The notes beneath the pieces are model-generated. The model saw nothing but the letters and a program-made list of their open reading frames with translations, had not been told where the DNA came from and ran no database searches. Below, one piece after another: positions 22,199 through 34,400 of a stretch of 64,000 nucleotides of DNA. The stretch is from Microbotryum silenes-acaulis. Lineage: Eukaryota; Basidiomycota; Microbotryomycetes; Microbotryales; Microbotryaceae. Both the position numbers and the translations under genes were made by a program. Location of the stretch: positions 310,001 through 374,000 of the forward strand of contig QPFY01000008.1 in the NCBI GenBank assembly GCA_003665825.1. Direction: 5' to 3'. Positions within the stretch are counted from its first letter, which is position 1, and each line of letters opens with the position of its first letter.

Positions 22199-25100
22199 AT
22201 GAACAGGAAGATCTCGTATCCCATCCTTCAGGGCCAGCCTGAGCCGAGCGAAGCCCCGTCGGTTGAAGCACCCCCCGCCGTAACAAAGGGGCTGTCCTCC
22301 CCTCGGCAGCAGCCCCACCAGCGCGCGCGCGCCACGCCCCCGACGACCCCACGATCCGACTCGCTCCCCATGACCGAGTTATCACCGAGATCTCATTCTC
22401 TCAAAGCGTCCTCCCACAATAGATCACCTCGATTGGGTCAGGACACGTTCGACAATGAAACTCGGAGGCTCGGCACGCCTGCTCGTTCCCCAGACAACAC
22501 AGGAGCCGGCCATACGAGCGAGCTTTCCAAAGGCGGTCTGGCCGCCCAGCCGGTTCACTATCGGGGACTGTCCTATGACGACAGCGTCCATCCGATACCA
22601 GAGGAGACTGCCGTCCACACCATCCCAATTAGCACAACCAGAACGCTCGAGTGGGATCACTCGTGGCTCAGTCCGACCGCAAAATCACCCATCTCGAGGT
22701 ACGTGGAAACTCTCCGAGTGGACTCGATCCATCTTATGGACACTTGTTTTGCCTCAATAGACCCGACAAAGTATGGCGGAGCTTTGACGACACATCGCGT
22801 GCCAAAATCATGCCTTGCGCCTACATGCCCACTCTTGCACCGGCGGCCGAGCTTCAGTCACGGACTTCCTTGGAGGAGGAGAAGCAGTCGTCGGGGTCGA
22901 GTGACGACGGCAGCGACAGTTCAGAAACAGCTCGGAAGAAGCCCGACGCGAAGCCTTCGGTGATGCTCCTCTTCGCTCTCACATCACGGTCCGACCGCCT
23001 CACCATTGTTCTCCCCGCGACCATCCTTTCGGTTCTCGCAGGTGTGGTCGCCCCTTACATGACCGAGGTGATCGGAAAGGCTTTCGGGACCTATTCAAAC
23101 TATGCACTTGCCGTGATGCATCAACCCCCTCTATCGGCGGACCAACTTGCCGCCGCACGACATACGATGCTCAGTCAATCACACACTTCGGCGATCACGT
23201 TCGCCGGTATCGGCGTGGCGATTTTTTTTCTTCAAATGTCGTCAACTTGGATGTGGACCATCCATGGTGAGAGGGTCGTTAGAGCACTGCGTAAAGAGGT
23301 GTACGAAGGAGTGAACAAGAGAAGTATAGGGTGGTTCGACATGGGTATGGGCGTCGACACTTCTGCCGATAGTGATGAGGAGGAGGTGGAGGATGGTGAT
23401 GAGGAAACGGGAGCGGGCAGTGGAGGTCTCGTGGGTCGATTCACGAGGTGAGCTGTCCACGATGGTCATCTAACTATAGGAAGTTTTAATCGTTGATTCT
23501 ACTAAACTTTCCCAACAGGGAAACTGACGATGTGCGGATGGCGACCTCGGCGACATGCGGTCTCGTCGTTCAATACCTCACTTCGTTCTTCGTTGCCCTC
23601 GGGATCTCTTTTTACCGCTCTTACATCCTCACTTTCGCTGTCCTCGGTTGCTTCCCCATCATCGCATTCGTTATATCCTCTACCGAGGGTAGAGCGCACT
23701 CTCTGGTCCTCCAAGACCGCGAATACTCGACCAAGTCGGCATCCCGGCTCGATCGCATCCTCGGAGCCATCCCGACCGTCAAGGCCTTCAATGCCGAGGA
23801 GCGCGAGGTCGAGTCCTTTTCTGCGCTCACCAACATCGCTTTCAACGTCTACAATCGTCTCCACTTGATTTGGGGTCTGCGAGGCGGTATCGTGCAGTTC
23901 ATCATCATGGCCATGTTTGTGCAGGGCTTTTGGTTCGGGTGGTGGCTCGTCAGTCACGGCAAGGCCTCGGCGCAGTCGATCAGCACTTGCTTCTGGGCTT
24001 GCCTCGTCGCTTCGAGTTACGTCCAGTCCTGCGTGCCACTCTTGGTCACGATCGAAAAGGGTAAAGTCGCGATGGCTGGAGAGCTCAATCTGGCTAGGCA
24101 GACCGAGATCACTTCAGGCCCAGCTGCCAACCGAAACTCGGCGATCGTCAAGGATCCTCGCTCGCCGAAGGAGACTTCCCGAGGAGGTCGCAACAAAATC
24201 AAGCACTTTAGAGGCGCATCGAAGGACAGTTCCGCACCGCTGCACGATAGTAAGACGTCTTCGAGCACGTTGAGTGAGCTGCGACGTGAGAGTAGTTCCC
24301 CGCCTCTCGTCTCCGTACCCATGTCGACGAGCGCTCCCGTGTTCATCCCCGTCAACGGAGCGATGAGCAAGAAACATCGTGGCCAATCGGCCCCTCGTGC
24401 GCTCCGCAAGGTCCAGCCCTCCATCTTCACAGGCGAGCTGTCCCTTCGAGGGGTCACCTTTCACTACCCTTCGCGACCTCACCCTGCTCCCCCTGTCCTT
24501 CAAGACGTCAGCTTGTACCTCGCCGCTCGGGAAACGACCTTCATTGTCGGTGGATCAGGAAGTGGCAAGTCGACCGTCGCGAGTCTTCTCATGGGTTTGT
24601 ACACACCTGAATCTGGACGTGTCGAAGTGGATGAACAAGGTCTAGAATGGATCGATGACGAATGGCTTCGATCGCACGTCGCTTGCGTCTCTCAAGGCGC
24701 GGCTATCATCTTTGAAGGTACTGTTCACGAGAACGTTGCGATGGGTGTCGTAGGTCAAGTTCGGGAAGACGGGACCCGTAGGAAGATCGAGGATGTGACT
24801 CGGGAAGAGGTGACCACCGCGTGTCGGGGTGCGTTGTTACACGATTTCGTGCGCGACCTTCCCGAGGGTTATGATACTTGGTTGAGTGGCGAGAAGGGTG
24901 CAGCGCTCAGTGGAGGTCAACGACAACGACTTGCCATTGCAAGGGCTTGGATTCGGAATCCGACGGTGTTGATATTGGGTAGGTTATCATTATAAAAGGA
25001 TCCTATGAATCGAGTGAATTCTGACCCTTTCTTTCCTTGCACCTTGTACAGATGAAGCTACTTCGGCGCTCGATGCCATTTCTCGTCTGCTCGTCTCGGA

Positions 25101-28029
25101 GGCCGTCAAGGCATCTCGCAAGAACAGGACCACCATCATCATCACCCACGACCTCTCCGCGATCGAGGAGAACGACTTTGTCTACGTCATGGCCGATGGA
25201 CAAGTCGTCGAGCAAGGCTATCGACGCGACCTCGAAGCAGTCGACAACGGACCTTTCAACCAGCTCGCGCAGCAACAGCAGAAAGTACCGCGTCTCGAGC
25301 TCGGAGAGGAAGAGACTCAGATGAACGACACAGACGTGTTAGAGGAACTTTCTGCCGAGTTCTTGAGCACCCAGTCGGCTACGAGGTCTTCCTACTGGCC
25401 TCAATCAAAGCACAACAGTCGACGAGCGTCCTCCAACTGGGGTTTGCCGGGAGCTGGCTTGATGGGCGGTGGCAGTGGGGTGTACAATGTGGCTCGGGCT
25501 TCTCGAGATCTCCAAAAGGCTCGTCGGGCCTCTATGGGGTACAAGACGACTTCCAGCTCATTGGCGGTCCCCACCGAGCCGCTGCCGCGGCGTCACCCCT
25601 CTTCTGAACAGGGGTCAGTGTCGTCGCGCGATCATACTTCTTCCAAGATGGAGCTCGGCTCCACCTCTTCCTCGCCTTTCAGATCGGATGAAAGCATGGG
25701 CCGCCGACGAGACTCGAGTCTCTCCTTCGTCGTCCTCGAACAGCTCGCCTCAGCAGCAGTCGCTCGACGACCTGTCATCAACCGCGTCAAGCACAAGTCG
25801 TACATCTACGGGGCTGAGTCGAGTAAACCCCCTCACGTCAGCGAAAAAGGCGCCGTTGACGACGTCGTAGTCGAAATGGCTTCGGATCGAGCCCCGCGCA
25901 AGGTCATGTCCTTGCTTCGAATCGCGCGCGAGTTCTACCCGACCTTGCCCAACAAAATCGCCCTTTTCCTGGGCCTCTTCCTCTCGATTGTCGTCGGTGT
26001 TTCTACACCCGTGTTCTCCTTCTTGTTGGCCAAGCTCATCGCCAACCTCGCCAACCCTCACGCCGGAAAAGTCGTCACCAGCACATCGTTGCTCGTGCTC
26101 CTCGTCGCGGCCATAGACGGATTCGCCGACTTCTTCAAATTCTACATCCTCGAACGCTGTGCGATGGAATGGATCACCTCCCTTCGTTGCCGAGGTCTTG
26201 CACTTGTACTTCGTCAAGACAAGTCGTTCTTCGACCGACCGGAGAATACGACCGGGGCTCTCGTCCATTCCCTCGTCAAGGATGCCGAGGACGCCCGCTT
26301 GCTCGTCGGCACCGTCATCAGCCAAATTCTCGTCTGCGCCACCATGCTACTTTTGGGCGTATTCTGGGCAATGGCTACCGGTTGGGAGTTAACCCTCGTT
26401 GGGGTTGGCTTTGCACCCATCTTCCTTTTCCTTACTCGAGGTCTTCAAGTGCTGCACGCCAAGCACGAGGCGCGCAACAAAGTGCTACGGGAAAATGTAG
26501 CGAGGCGGTTCCATCTCGTAAGTTTCTTTTCCACTAGTCTAAAGGTTTTGGCCAAAGCTTCTTTGAGCTCACAAAAATTCGCTTTGAACACCTTGTAGAA
26601 CGTTTCCAACATCAAGGCGCTTCGCTCCATGTCGCTCGAGTCCGTCGTCCTTGCCAAGTTCGAACACACTCTTCGCGAGACGTACGCCGGAGCGATGCGC
26701 GCCGCCCCTCTCGCTGGGATGGGCAACGGTGTCACATTAGGACTCACATTCGTGGCTGAGGGTAGGTAATGACCGTCTGCACTATCGTTGCTTCATGTTT
26801 GCTGATTACTTTCTGGACTCCTCTGCAGCTGTCATGGTTTACATCGGGGCCCTGCTGATCGCGAACGGTCGCTACGACTTTGAAAAAATGGCGACGATTT
26901 TCTCCCTCATCATTTTCTCCATGACTTATGCCGCACAAATCGCGATCTATAGTACGTTCGTGAAAATTTACTACTCGACCAACTGCCCGTCTCAAGCTTA
27001 CCTTGTTGTCTTTCCCGTAGTGCCGGCCATCACCAAATCCCAAGAAGCCATCATCGATCTCTCGCGCCTCTTGGAACTCGACACCAACACCTCCGAATCG
27101 GAAGGCTCGATGGTCTTCCCCGTCCAGGGAGCTATCTCGTTCAACAAGGTCGACTTCTCGTACCCTTCGCGAGCGGATGTCCCAATATTGCGAAAGACCT
27201 CGTTCTCGATCAAAGCGGGGGAATGTGTTGGGATCGTTGGGTGAGCCTACCACCAATTACGGCATCTGCTTGAAACCGCTACTGACTCATTTGAACTATT
27301 CGTAGTTCTTCCGGATCCGGAAAATCAACTGTCACCGCCCTCCTTCAACGTTTGTACGAGCCCTCGAACGGCTCGATCCTTCTTGACGGTCGACCCCTCT
27401 CCCGCGTCGATGTCAAGTTCCTCCGCAATCACGTCGCCGTCGTTTCCCAACACCCCGTCCTCTTCGACCTCTCGATCGCAGACAACATCTCCTACGGTTG
27501 CAACCTCTCCGAACCTCGACATGCACTACAAGCTAAGATCGAACGAGCCGCTCAACTCGCTCATGTTCACGATTTTATCAAAACCCTTCCCCGAGGCTAC
27601 GAGACCAAGCTAGGCGAAAACGCGTCGCTCATCTCCGGAGGCCAACTCCAACGTCTCCAACTCGCCCGAGCATTGATGCAGGATCGAGAGATCCTCTTGT
27701 TGGATGAATGTACCTCGGCGTTGGACGCTACGAATCAAGCTTTGGTGATGCAGACGATTGAGGAGGTCAAGAAGGGACGCACGACTATTATTGTGACGCA
27801 CAAGTTGGATGTGATGAGGAGGTGCGATCGGCTAATTGTGATACATGAGGGAAGGGTAGTGGAGACGTGAGTACCACATCGTATGCGGTCGTTTTTTTCT
27901 TGTAACCAGGGACAGAAAAAACTGACAGCCATTGCGTTCACACCCAACAGAGGAACAGTGGATGATCTTCGTGCACGCGGTGGCCACTTTGCCCAACTAG
28001 CCAGCGGAGGAGAATGGGAAGCCTCATAA
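22199..28029 (+). CDS. STE6: full-size ABC transporter, Ste6-like (B family) (1752 aa)
   Basis: Exons: 22199-22698, 22761-23447, 23519-24978, 25052-26517, 26599-26761, 26829-26951, 27021-27240, 27306-27866, 27951-28029; phases close. Architecture is TMD1-NBD1-linker-TMD2-NBD2. NBD1 (about 710-960) has Walker A GGSGSGKST, signature LSGGQRQR, Walker B LILDEATSALDA and H-loop ITHD. NBD2 (about 1500-1752) has GSSGSGKST, a variant signature ISGGQLQR, LLLDECTSALDA and VTHK. TMD2 starts near LLRIAREFYPTLPNKIALF. The protein is longer than usual because of a disordered ~200-residue N-terminus, an acidic insert in TMD1 (about DSDEEEVEDGDEE), and a Ser/Arg-rich linker after NBD1. Architecture and sequence fit fungal Ste6 a-factor exporters, which export prenylated pheromone; the substrate here is inferred. 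No pheromone precursor was recognised nearby. Confidence 0.88.
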
Positions 28030-28151
28030 AGACTCCAAATAATTCAGTACAAGTAAAACCCCTCTCAACACAATGTACCTTAGAACCAGCAAAAGAAAAG
28101 AAAACCCTTTGTATAGCAACGCGCGACAATGCAAATATTCCAGCTCGTTCA

Positions 28152-30993
28152 TCATTCCGGTATCTTGACGAGCGCATTCTCTTCCAACCATTCCACCCAA
28201 TCTTTGAGATACGTCGAGCCTTTCTTGACCGTTGCCGAATCGCCAACGACGACGAGTTGTCGTTTAGATCGAGTCATGGCGCTGGACAGGAATGAAAGCC
28301 ATCGTCAGCGCATCCCCTTTGGATTCGAATACCTACGCTCCCCACACTAACTCACACATTCAACCTCCTCTGATCATTCAAGAACCCCACTTCCCCCTTC
28401 TGGTTCGATCTAACCAAGGAGATGATGACGACCTCGTTTTCACGGCCTTGCATTCCGTCGATCGAACCGATCTCGAGGGTCGGCCATTCGGGGTGGAGCG
28501 TTTGGGCTAGAAGCGCGACTTGGGCGTTGTAAGGTGAGATCAAAGTGATTTGCGATTCTTTGATGCCTTGATCGATCTACGAACATTCATAAAACAAGGG
28601 TTGTTAGAAGTCCGAGCACAGAACGACGATTCAGTTGTAACACTCAAAGAGCACTCACCAAGAACCTCACATACTCTGCACAAATCTGCGCCTCATTCTC
28701 ATTCCTGCGACTCTTCTTATCCTCCCTCTCAAACATGTCCAAACCCGCCGTGTCCCAAAACACGACTTGTTCACTCAGATCCTCATCCTTCCCCTTCTTA
28801 TCCTCGAAAAGATCAAGTAGAGTACAATCCTCAACTATCGGTGAAGGAACGAGTTTGGAGTCGTAGAGCTTTTGAGAGGGGAATGTGTTGATGGTCTTGT
28901 TGAAGCGGTATTGGACGTTGAGCATACGTCGAATCGAGGGACCATGGAGGTTCAGGAGCCGGGAGAAGAGGGTTAGGGAGAGGTCGGGGGAGAGGGAGAG
29001 AGGGACTAGTTGGGTTCGTTCGGGTGGGATAGAGTCGGCTGGGACGGGGGGCGTCTCCTCTGTACAGGCTGTCGGTAGGATCTCTGGACCTGACGGTGTT
29101 GAAGTGGCGGTAAAATCAGATCCCCCCGGAGCCGATATAGGTTCAGCACCTTCCTCCGTCTTGGGAGAAGGGAGGTTCTCAGCTTTGACGGGTTCGGCTG
29201 CTGTCGGCCTGGGTTCGTCCGAAGAGCGCTTCTCGACTTGAACCTCAGTCGTTGTACCCGCTACCCCGTCCGTCGCGCCTTCTTTCGATTTGGGCTTGGG
29301 CCCCTTCTTCCCCGGATGGGATCCCCTCTCCTTCGAATTAAGACTCTTGATCGTCGGCGGCAATTGACAATCATCACCCGCCTATCCAACGAGAAAAAGT
29401 ACAACACATGAACAATCCGTCCAAGTGAATGTGACTCGCCTGTACTGACCAAAATCAACTTGTTGCCTTTGAGTATCGGTATCCAGCTTGAAGGTTCGAC
29501 GACTTGAGCAGCTTCGTCGATGATGACGACGTCGAAGATGTAGCCGTCTAGGTTTCTTCCTCCGGCTCTGCATGCACCGGATGACCATCACTAGTCAATC
29601 TCTGCTCAACGTATCCACACTTGGCTCACTCACCCATGCGTCGTCGCCAAAACGACTTTAGCCCTCCCCAATACCTCCTTAACGACCCCTCCTTCCCTCT
29701 TTGCATAATCCCTCCTCAAACCCCTCACCTCATCCCATTTCTTTTTCCTCTCACTACCTCTAATCCTATCCTTCCCATTCGCATTCCTCAATCGATTCTC
29801 AAGGTGTTCCAATTCGTCTTTGAGGTCGGCGTTGATTTCGGAGGCGGAGGAGGAGGATATTTGGGAATCGAGGGTGTAGGGTGTCAGAGTGTTGAGGACT
29901 CGCGCGGGGTGGCCTAGACGAGTTAGAGGGATGGGGTTGGGGTAGGAAGGGGTGGGTATAGAGAGGCGTTGGAGGACGTTGTCGACTGTTTTCCCCCGGT
30001 AGAAAAATGAGCTCGATCAATTTTGGCGCTCGAGCTTGGAGACATTGGCTCGAAGGAACGCACCGGACAAATTACTCCCACCCACCACCAAAACTCTCTG
30101 ATCGCTCGCGACCAACTGTCGTATTATTTCCACCAACGTCTGCGTCTTTCCCGTCCCCGGTGGACCCCAAACCAGTGCCAAATGTTCACTCCCTCTCAGC
30201 GAAAACTCAATCGCCTCTTTCTGGGACTCGTTCAGTCGATCGTCGTAATACGTCAGAGGGGGTATGGGTTCAGAAGGTGGAGCTGGTTTGGCTAGTCCGA
30301 GGAGTATGGAGACGAGGGGTCGGAGTGGCTTGTGCGAGTTGAGGAGGAGGAGCAGCTTTTGTAAGGCCGAGCGTTGGCGGTGAAAAGTTGACGGGTTGGA
30401 CAATTTGAGACTGTGGCATACGATGGGATCAGTCTCGGGGTTCTGCACTCGTTTCCTGAAAATTGAACTCACAGATGAACGTTGAGAGAAACTTGAATAT
30501 CGTCGTTGGTGTCATTGGCAGCTGAGCCCGAGCTGGATCCATTCCCGGGTGCCGGTGGTTTGCCGAGAGCGACGACGATCCGATCGAGTTGTACCTTCCA
30601 CACGACACCTTCTATGCCCTCTTGCTGACTAAGGACACTCGTGTTGAGCTTTGCTTTCCCCTTGCCTTTAGACTGACTCGTAGACGCTGCCCCACTCGCG
30701 TCGACCAACTTGACCAAATCGCCGTTCCTGACATCCCCGCACTGCAGCTCGGCCTGACTCGAATGCGCCGAATTGATCTCGAAATGCACCAAGGTCCTCG
30801 CTCCCAAGCCAATGCTCGTCTTGACCGGTCGGAGATTGGCGATCGCTACGCCGGCGTCGACGAGTTGCGCGAGCGAGCAGGATGAGTGCAGGATCGAGGT
30901 GGACGTGGCTTCGATCTCGTGTTCGAGCGTGGCGAGCGTGAGGAGGTGTTGGATCAGTTCTGTAGGCGTGACGGGGGATTGTGTCACGGCCAT
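28152..30993 (-). CDS. HCS1: SF1B DNA/RNA helicase, Hcs1/IGHMBP2-like (803 aa)
   Basis: Minus-strand exons: 30993-30473, 30410-30064, 29985-29634, 29567-29450, 29381-28659, 28576-28356, 28281-28152; phases close. Motifs run in order: the Q-motif region LNESQKEAIEFSL, Walker A GPPGTGKTQTLVEII, VLVVGGSNLSVDNVLQRL, motif II VVIIDEAAQVVEPSSWIPI, motif III GDDCQLPPTI, then after an inserted disordered segment (about 29330-29030) VQYRFNKTI, motif V IDGMQGRENEVVIISLVRSN and motif VI FLNDQRRLNVAMTRSKRQLVVVGD. This order identifies the Upf1-like Hcs1/SMUBP-2 group, which associates with DNA polymerase alpha in yeast. The start is the first ATG of the open frame (30993). It converges on STE6, and shares a short promoter with the FHA gene. 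Confidence 0.94.
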
Positions 30994-31443
30994 CGTGGTG
31001 ACCGGGGAGGGGATGCCGGGAACACGCGATGAGGTAGACACGAGCCGAACGAGACTGGAAAGGGGCGCACAACGTCATCCCAGAGGTCCGTGCGAGCGGG
31101 TGCGAGTGTTTGAGCGCATACATTGACCTAATTCTGACCTAATCTGACCTAATCCGACTTAAGCAGACTTAAGCAACTCGCGCGCGCGGTCTGGCGGCGC
31201 GAGTTTTCCAACTCTTTGTTTCCTCTTCGTCCGTTCCCCCCACTTTTGTGTTTCGTTTTACAGCCCCCCTTCTTTTCTCTGGTTTTACTTTTTTCCTTCT
31301 TGTGCTACGTCACAACAAACATCAGCCTCGACTCGCCATTACGTCACCCCGCGGTCAAAGTCGACCGAGCTCACCCACGGCGCGCCGACCATCAATCAAC
31401 ATCCTCGCTCCGTGCTCCGTATTCCGTATTTGCCGCATGCGCG
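30994..31443. promoter_or_regulatory. bidirectional promoter HCS1 / FHA gene with short repeats
   Basis: Bases 31124-31153 hold three copies of TGACCTAAT at 10-11 bp spacing. Two copies of GACTTAAGC (31156, 31166) follow directly, then an alternating CG tract. The cluster lies between divergent start codons and could be a shared control element; the bound factor is unknown. No coding sequence is supported. Confidence 0.5.
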
Positions 31444-34400
31444 ATGGCCCAAGTCCAGTCCTACGGCTCCGTAACATGGGTCAAGTTGGACAGCATCAGA
31501 CCGCATAGGAAACCCAGAGGGCTGTCCCTCGTCAAGCCTGTCTTCACCTTTGGTCGGTGAGTGACCGTGTCTGGTTCCCGGTGGCTTCACTCAACCTCCA
31601 AGTGTCGCTCATCCGCTTTCGTATTGTCGTAGGCTCTCTTCAAATGACTGTCGTATGGCTTTTGAGACATGCTCCAAAGTACACGCCACAATTACGGTCG
31701 ATACGGACGCGCCCTACGAGGTCAGGGAGTAGCCGGGTGGGAAACATCGGCCCGGGAGCTGACTATGCCTTGTTGGTCCCGACATGCTCTTACTTTCACA
31801 TCCCTAGGCCGTCATTGGATGTTCAGGTGTAAACGGGCTCTTTTTGAACGGGAGATTGATCAATAAAGGGTGAATTGCGCAGATACGCGGATATCCGCCT
31901 CGTCTCGTGCGATCCCTAACCCCTTTCAATAACCTCCCAGCGAATCCGCCAACCTCAACGACGGGGACCTCATCGTCATTTGCGACCGGACATTCAAATG
32001 GGGAACAGCCACCCTCATCGACGTCAAAATAGATGTCAGTCTTCATGCGAACCCTTCATCTTTACCTTAGCACAGCTCACACTCCACTCAATTCTCCCCT
32101 CACAGACCCCTGTCCGACCCAACATCGCGACGTCTTCCCCACGCCTATCCCTCGTCTGGCCCTGCGAAGAAACCACGCCGTCTTCACCCAAGAGAGCCGC
32201 CTCTCTCCTCAGCGGACTTTTCTCCCCCTTCCGATCCTCAGCACCTGCTTCTCCCGTAGTTCAGCAATCGCTCGCACCTACACCGTTCGATTTGGTCCAC
32301 ACTGATTTGGCGCAGTGGGATGAGATGGATGATGAAGTGGGCGATTTGGTGACGTGGGAAGAAGAGGAGGTGGAAAATGATGAAGACGAGGAGAACCCGC
32401 TCCCGCCGGAAGCTCCTCTCGCTCTCCAAGCTACCCCTTCCCTCGACCAACGAGCACGATCCCTCCATTCTCCCATGTCAGCCGACCGTCGAGTGAGCGC
32501 CTCCCCCACTGCTCGAAAGGAACGTCGTCTGTCCATGCGAATGACAATCGTTCCCACCGATCAAGCCGGAGATTGGATCAAAGAACGTCAAGAGAAACTC
32601 GAGTTGGCTCAAGCCAAAGCTGAGGCGGAAGAAGAGGAGTGGAGACCTACTTCTCCTACACCTTCGTCTAAACGCGTCGATGAGCCGACGACGCCTACGA
32701 GGAGGTCCTCGAGTACTTCGAGGAGGATTAGTACTTTGTTGCTTTCTCCCGCCGTGGGAGAGGTGGCGACTACTTCCCTAGTCCCAAGTGATGACGGAGA
32801 AGCGAATGCCTCGGATTCCGATTCATCCTCCGACGAAATCGCCGAAGCGGACGAGGACATACCTCTTCCATTCCCTCTTACCCCCATCGCTACCCTAGCG
32901 ACGAAGATCCCTCTCCCGGCCACACCGACCGAATCCCCTACTTCTGTTCCTATGATCCCTCGACACTCGTTGACGCGTCGTCATTCGTTAAGGGAAAAAG
33001 TCCTCATTCGTTCGGCGATCAAGAGTGTTATCACACCGCCTTTGACGCCTTCTCAATCGAGTGGCGCATCTTCCTCGAGCGAGGAGATGGGTTCAGTCGA
33101 ATTGACGCCATCTCAGAACGGAATGGGCCCGGATTTGAGTCCAGCAAAGACGCCGAGGGACTCATTGGACTTGGTCAGGGGGAGAAATGGATCACTGTTG
33201 ACCCCTAGGCGGGATAGTGACGACCAGGACGAGGAAGACGACGTTGAGGATGACGCGATGGACGTTGATGAAGCTGAAGCGGAGGTCGAGGTTACGAGTC
33301 AGGTAAGCTCGATTCCAAGAAATGGCGTGGCCGAAGCGGTACTGATGAGAGTCGATATCCTTCTCGCAGTCCATGATCGCCCACTCTACGCCGGTCCAGA
33401 TGATCACGGTCCCGCGCCTGATACCCACCTCGGCCGAAGCACGCCAAGCCGCATTAGTCCCCTTATCCGAAACACCTTCCGGCTCGACCTACTCCTATAC
33501 ACCTCAAGCAGCTCGGCCCATTTTCATGCCTGAATTGCAACATGCCAAGACGGCCACTCCAACACCATCTCCCGCCCCTAGCGCCAGTGCTAGCGCTCCT
33601 GTTGCCCGCGCACCCGAGTCCACAACTTCCCCCAACAAATTCTCCGGCTTTGTCTACCACTCTACTCCCACACGAAGCACCCCCATCTCCTGCGCACCAA
33701 CATTCGAATTCCGCCCGACCTTCACTCCCGAAATGACCAGTCCCATCAATCACCACCGCGTCATGGCCACCCCCAAATCTGCCTTACGACCCATGGTGAT
33801 GAGTGGTCGGCGCAAGTCGATCAAAGGATTCTTACAAGCCCCACCTTCGACGGTCAAGAGAAGGGTCGTGTTCAACGAGTCGGTTTACGTCAAGGAAATT
33901 GTGGATATCCGAGAACCGGGTTTGCAGTGGAGGGCTGAGGATGCGGAGGAGGAGAGTGTCGTTAAGAGCGCGGTTGAAAAGACCCCTGTGGACCCGATAA
34001 AGATCCCTCTCCCTCCTTCCCCAACTCTACCTTCGACACCTCTACCCGCACCAATCTCAGTTCGTAAAGCCCCATTGGGTGGTATGACCCCCTCCGAATC
34101 AATGAAAGCCGCCCTCGCCCAACTAGTTCCCTCAGGGCCAGTCTTCGGGACCCCCAAGACTTTCAGCATCGGACAATCGAGACGTTTAGGTGGTTTGCCC
34201 TCGAGTACGAAAGCGAGTCGATTGTTCGCTTCGAATGGGACGCCTATGAGGAGGGCTCAGAGGGTTGGTGGGACGCCGGGTGTGGGTGGAAGTGCGATTA
34301 AGATTGGTTCGGCGGTGAGGATGGGGAGTGCATCTTCTATGCCGATTCTGGGGAGGGAGGAAGAGGGCAAGGTGGCGCCTGCGACGACGACGAATTCGAG

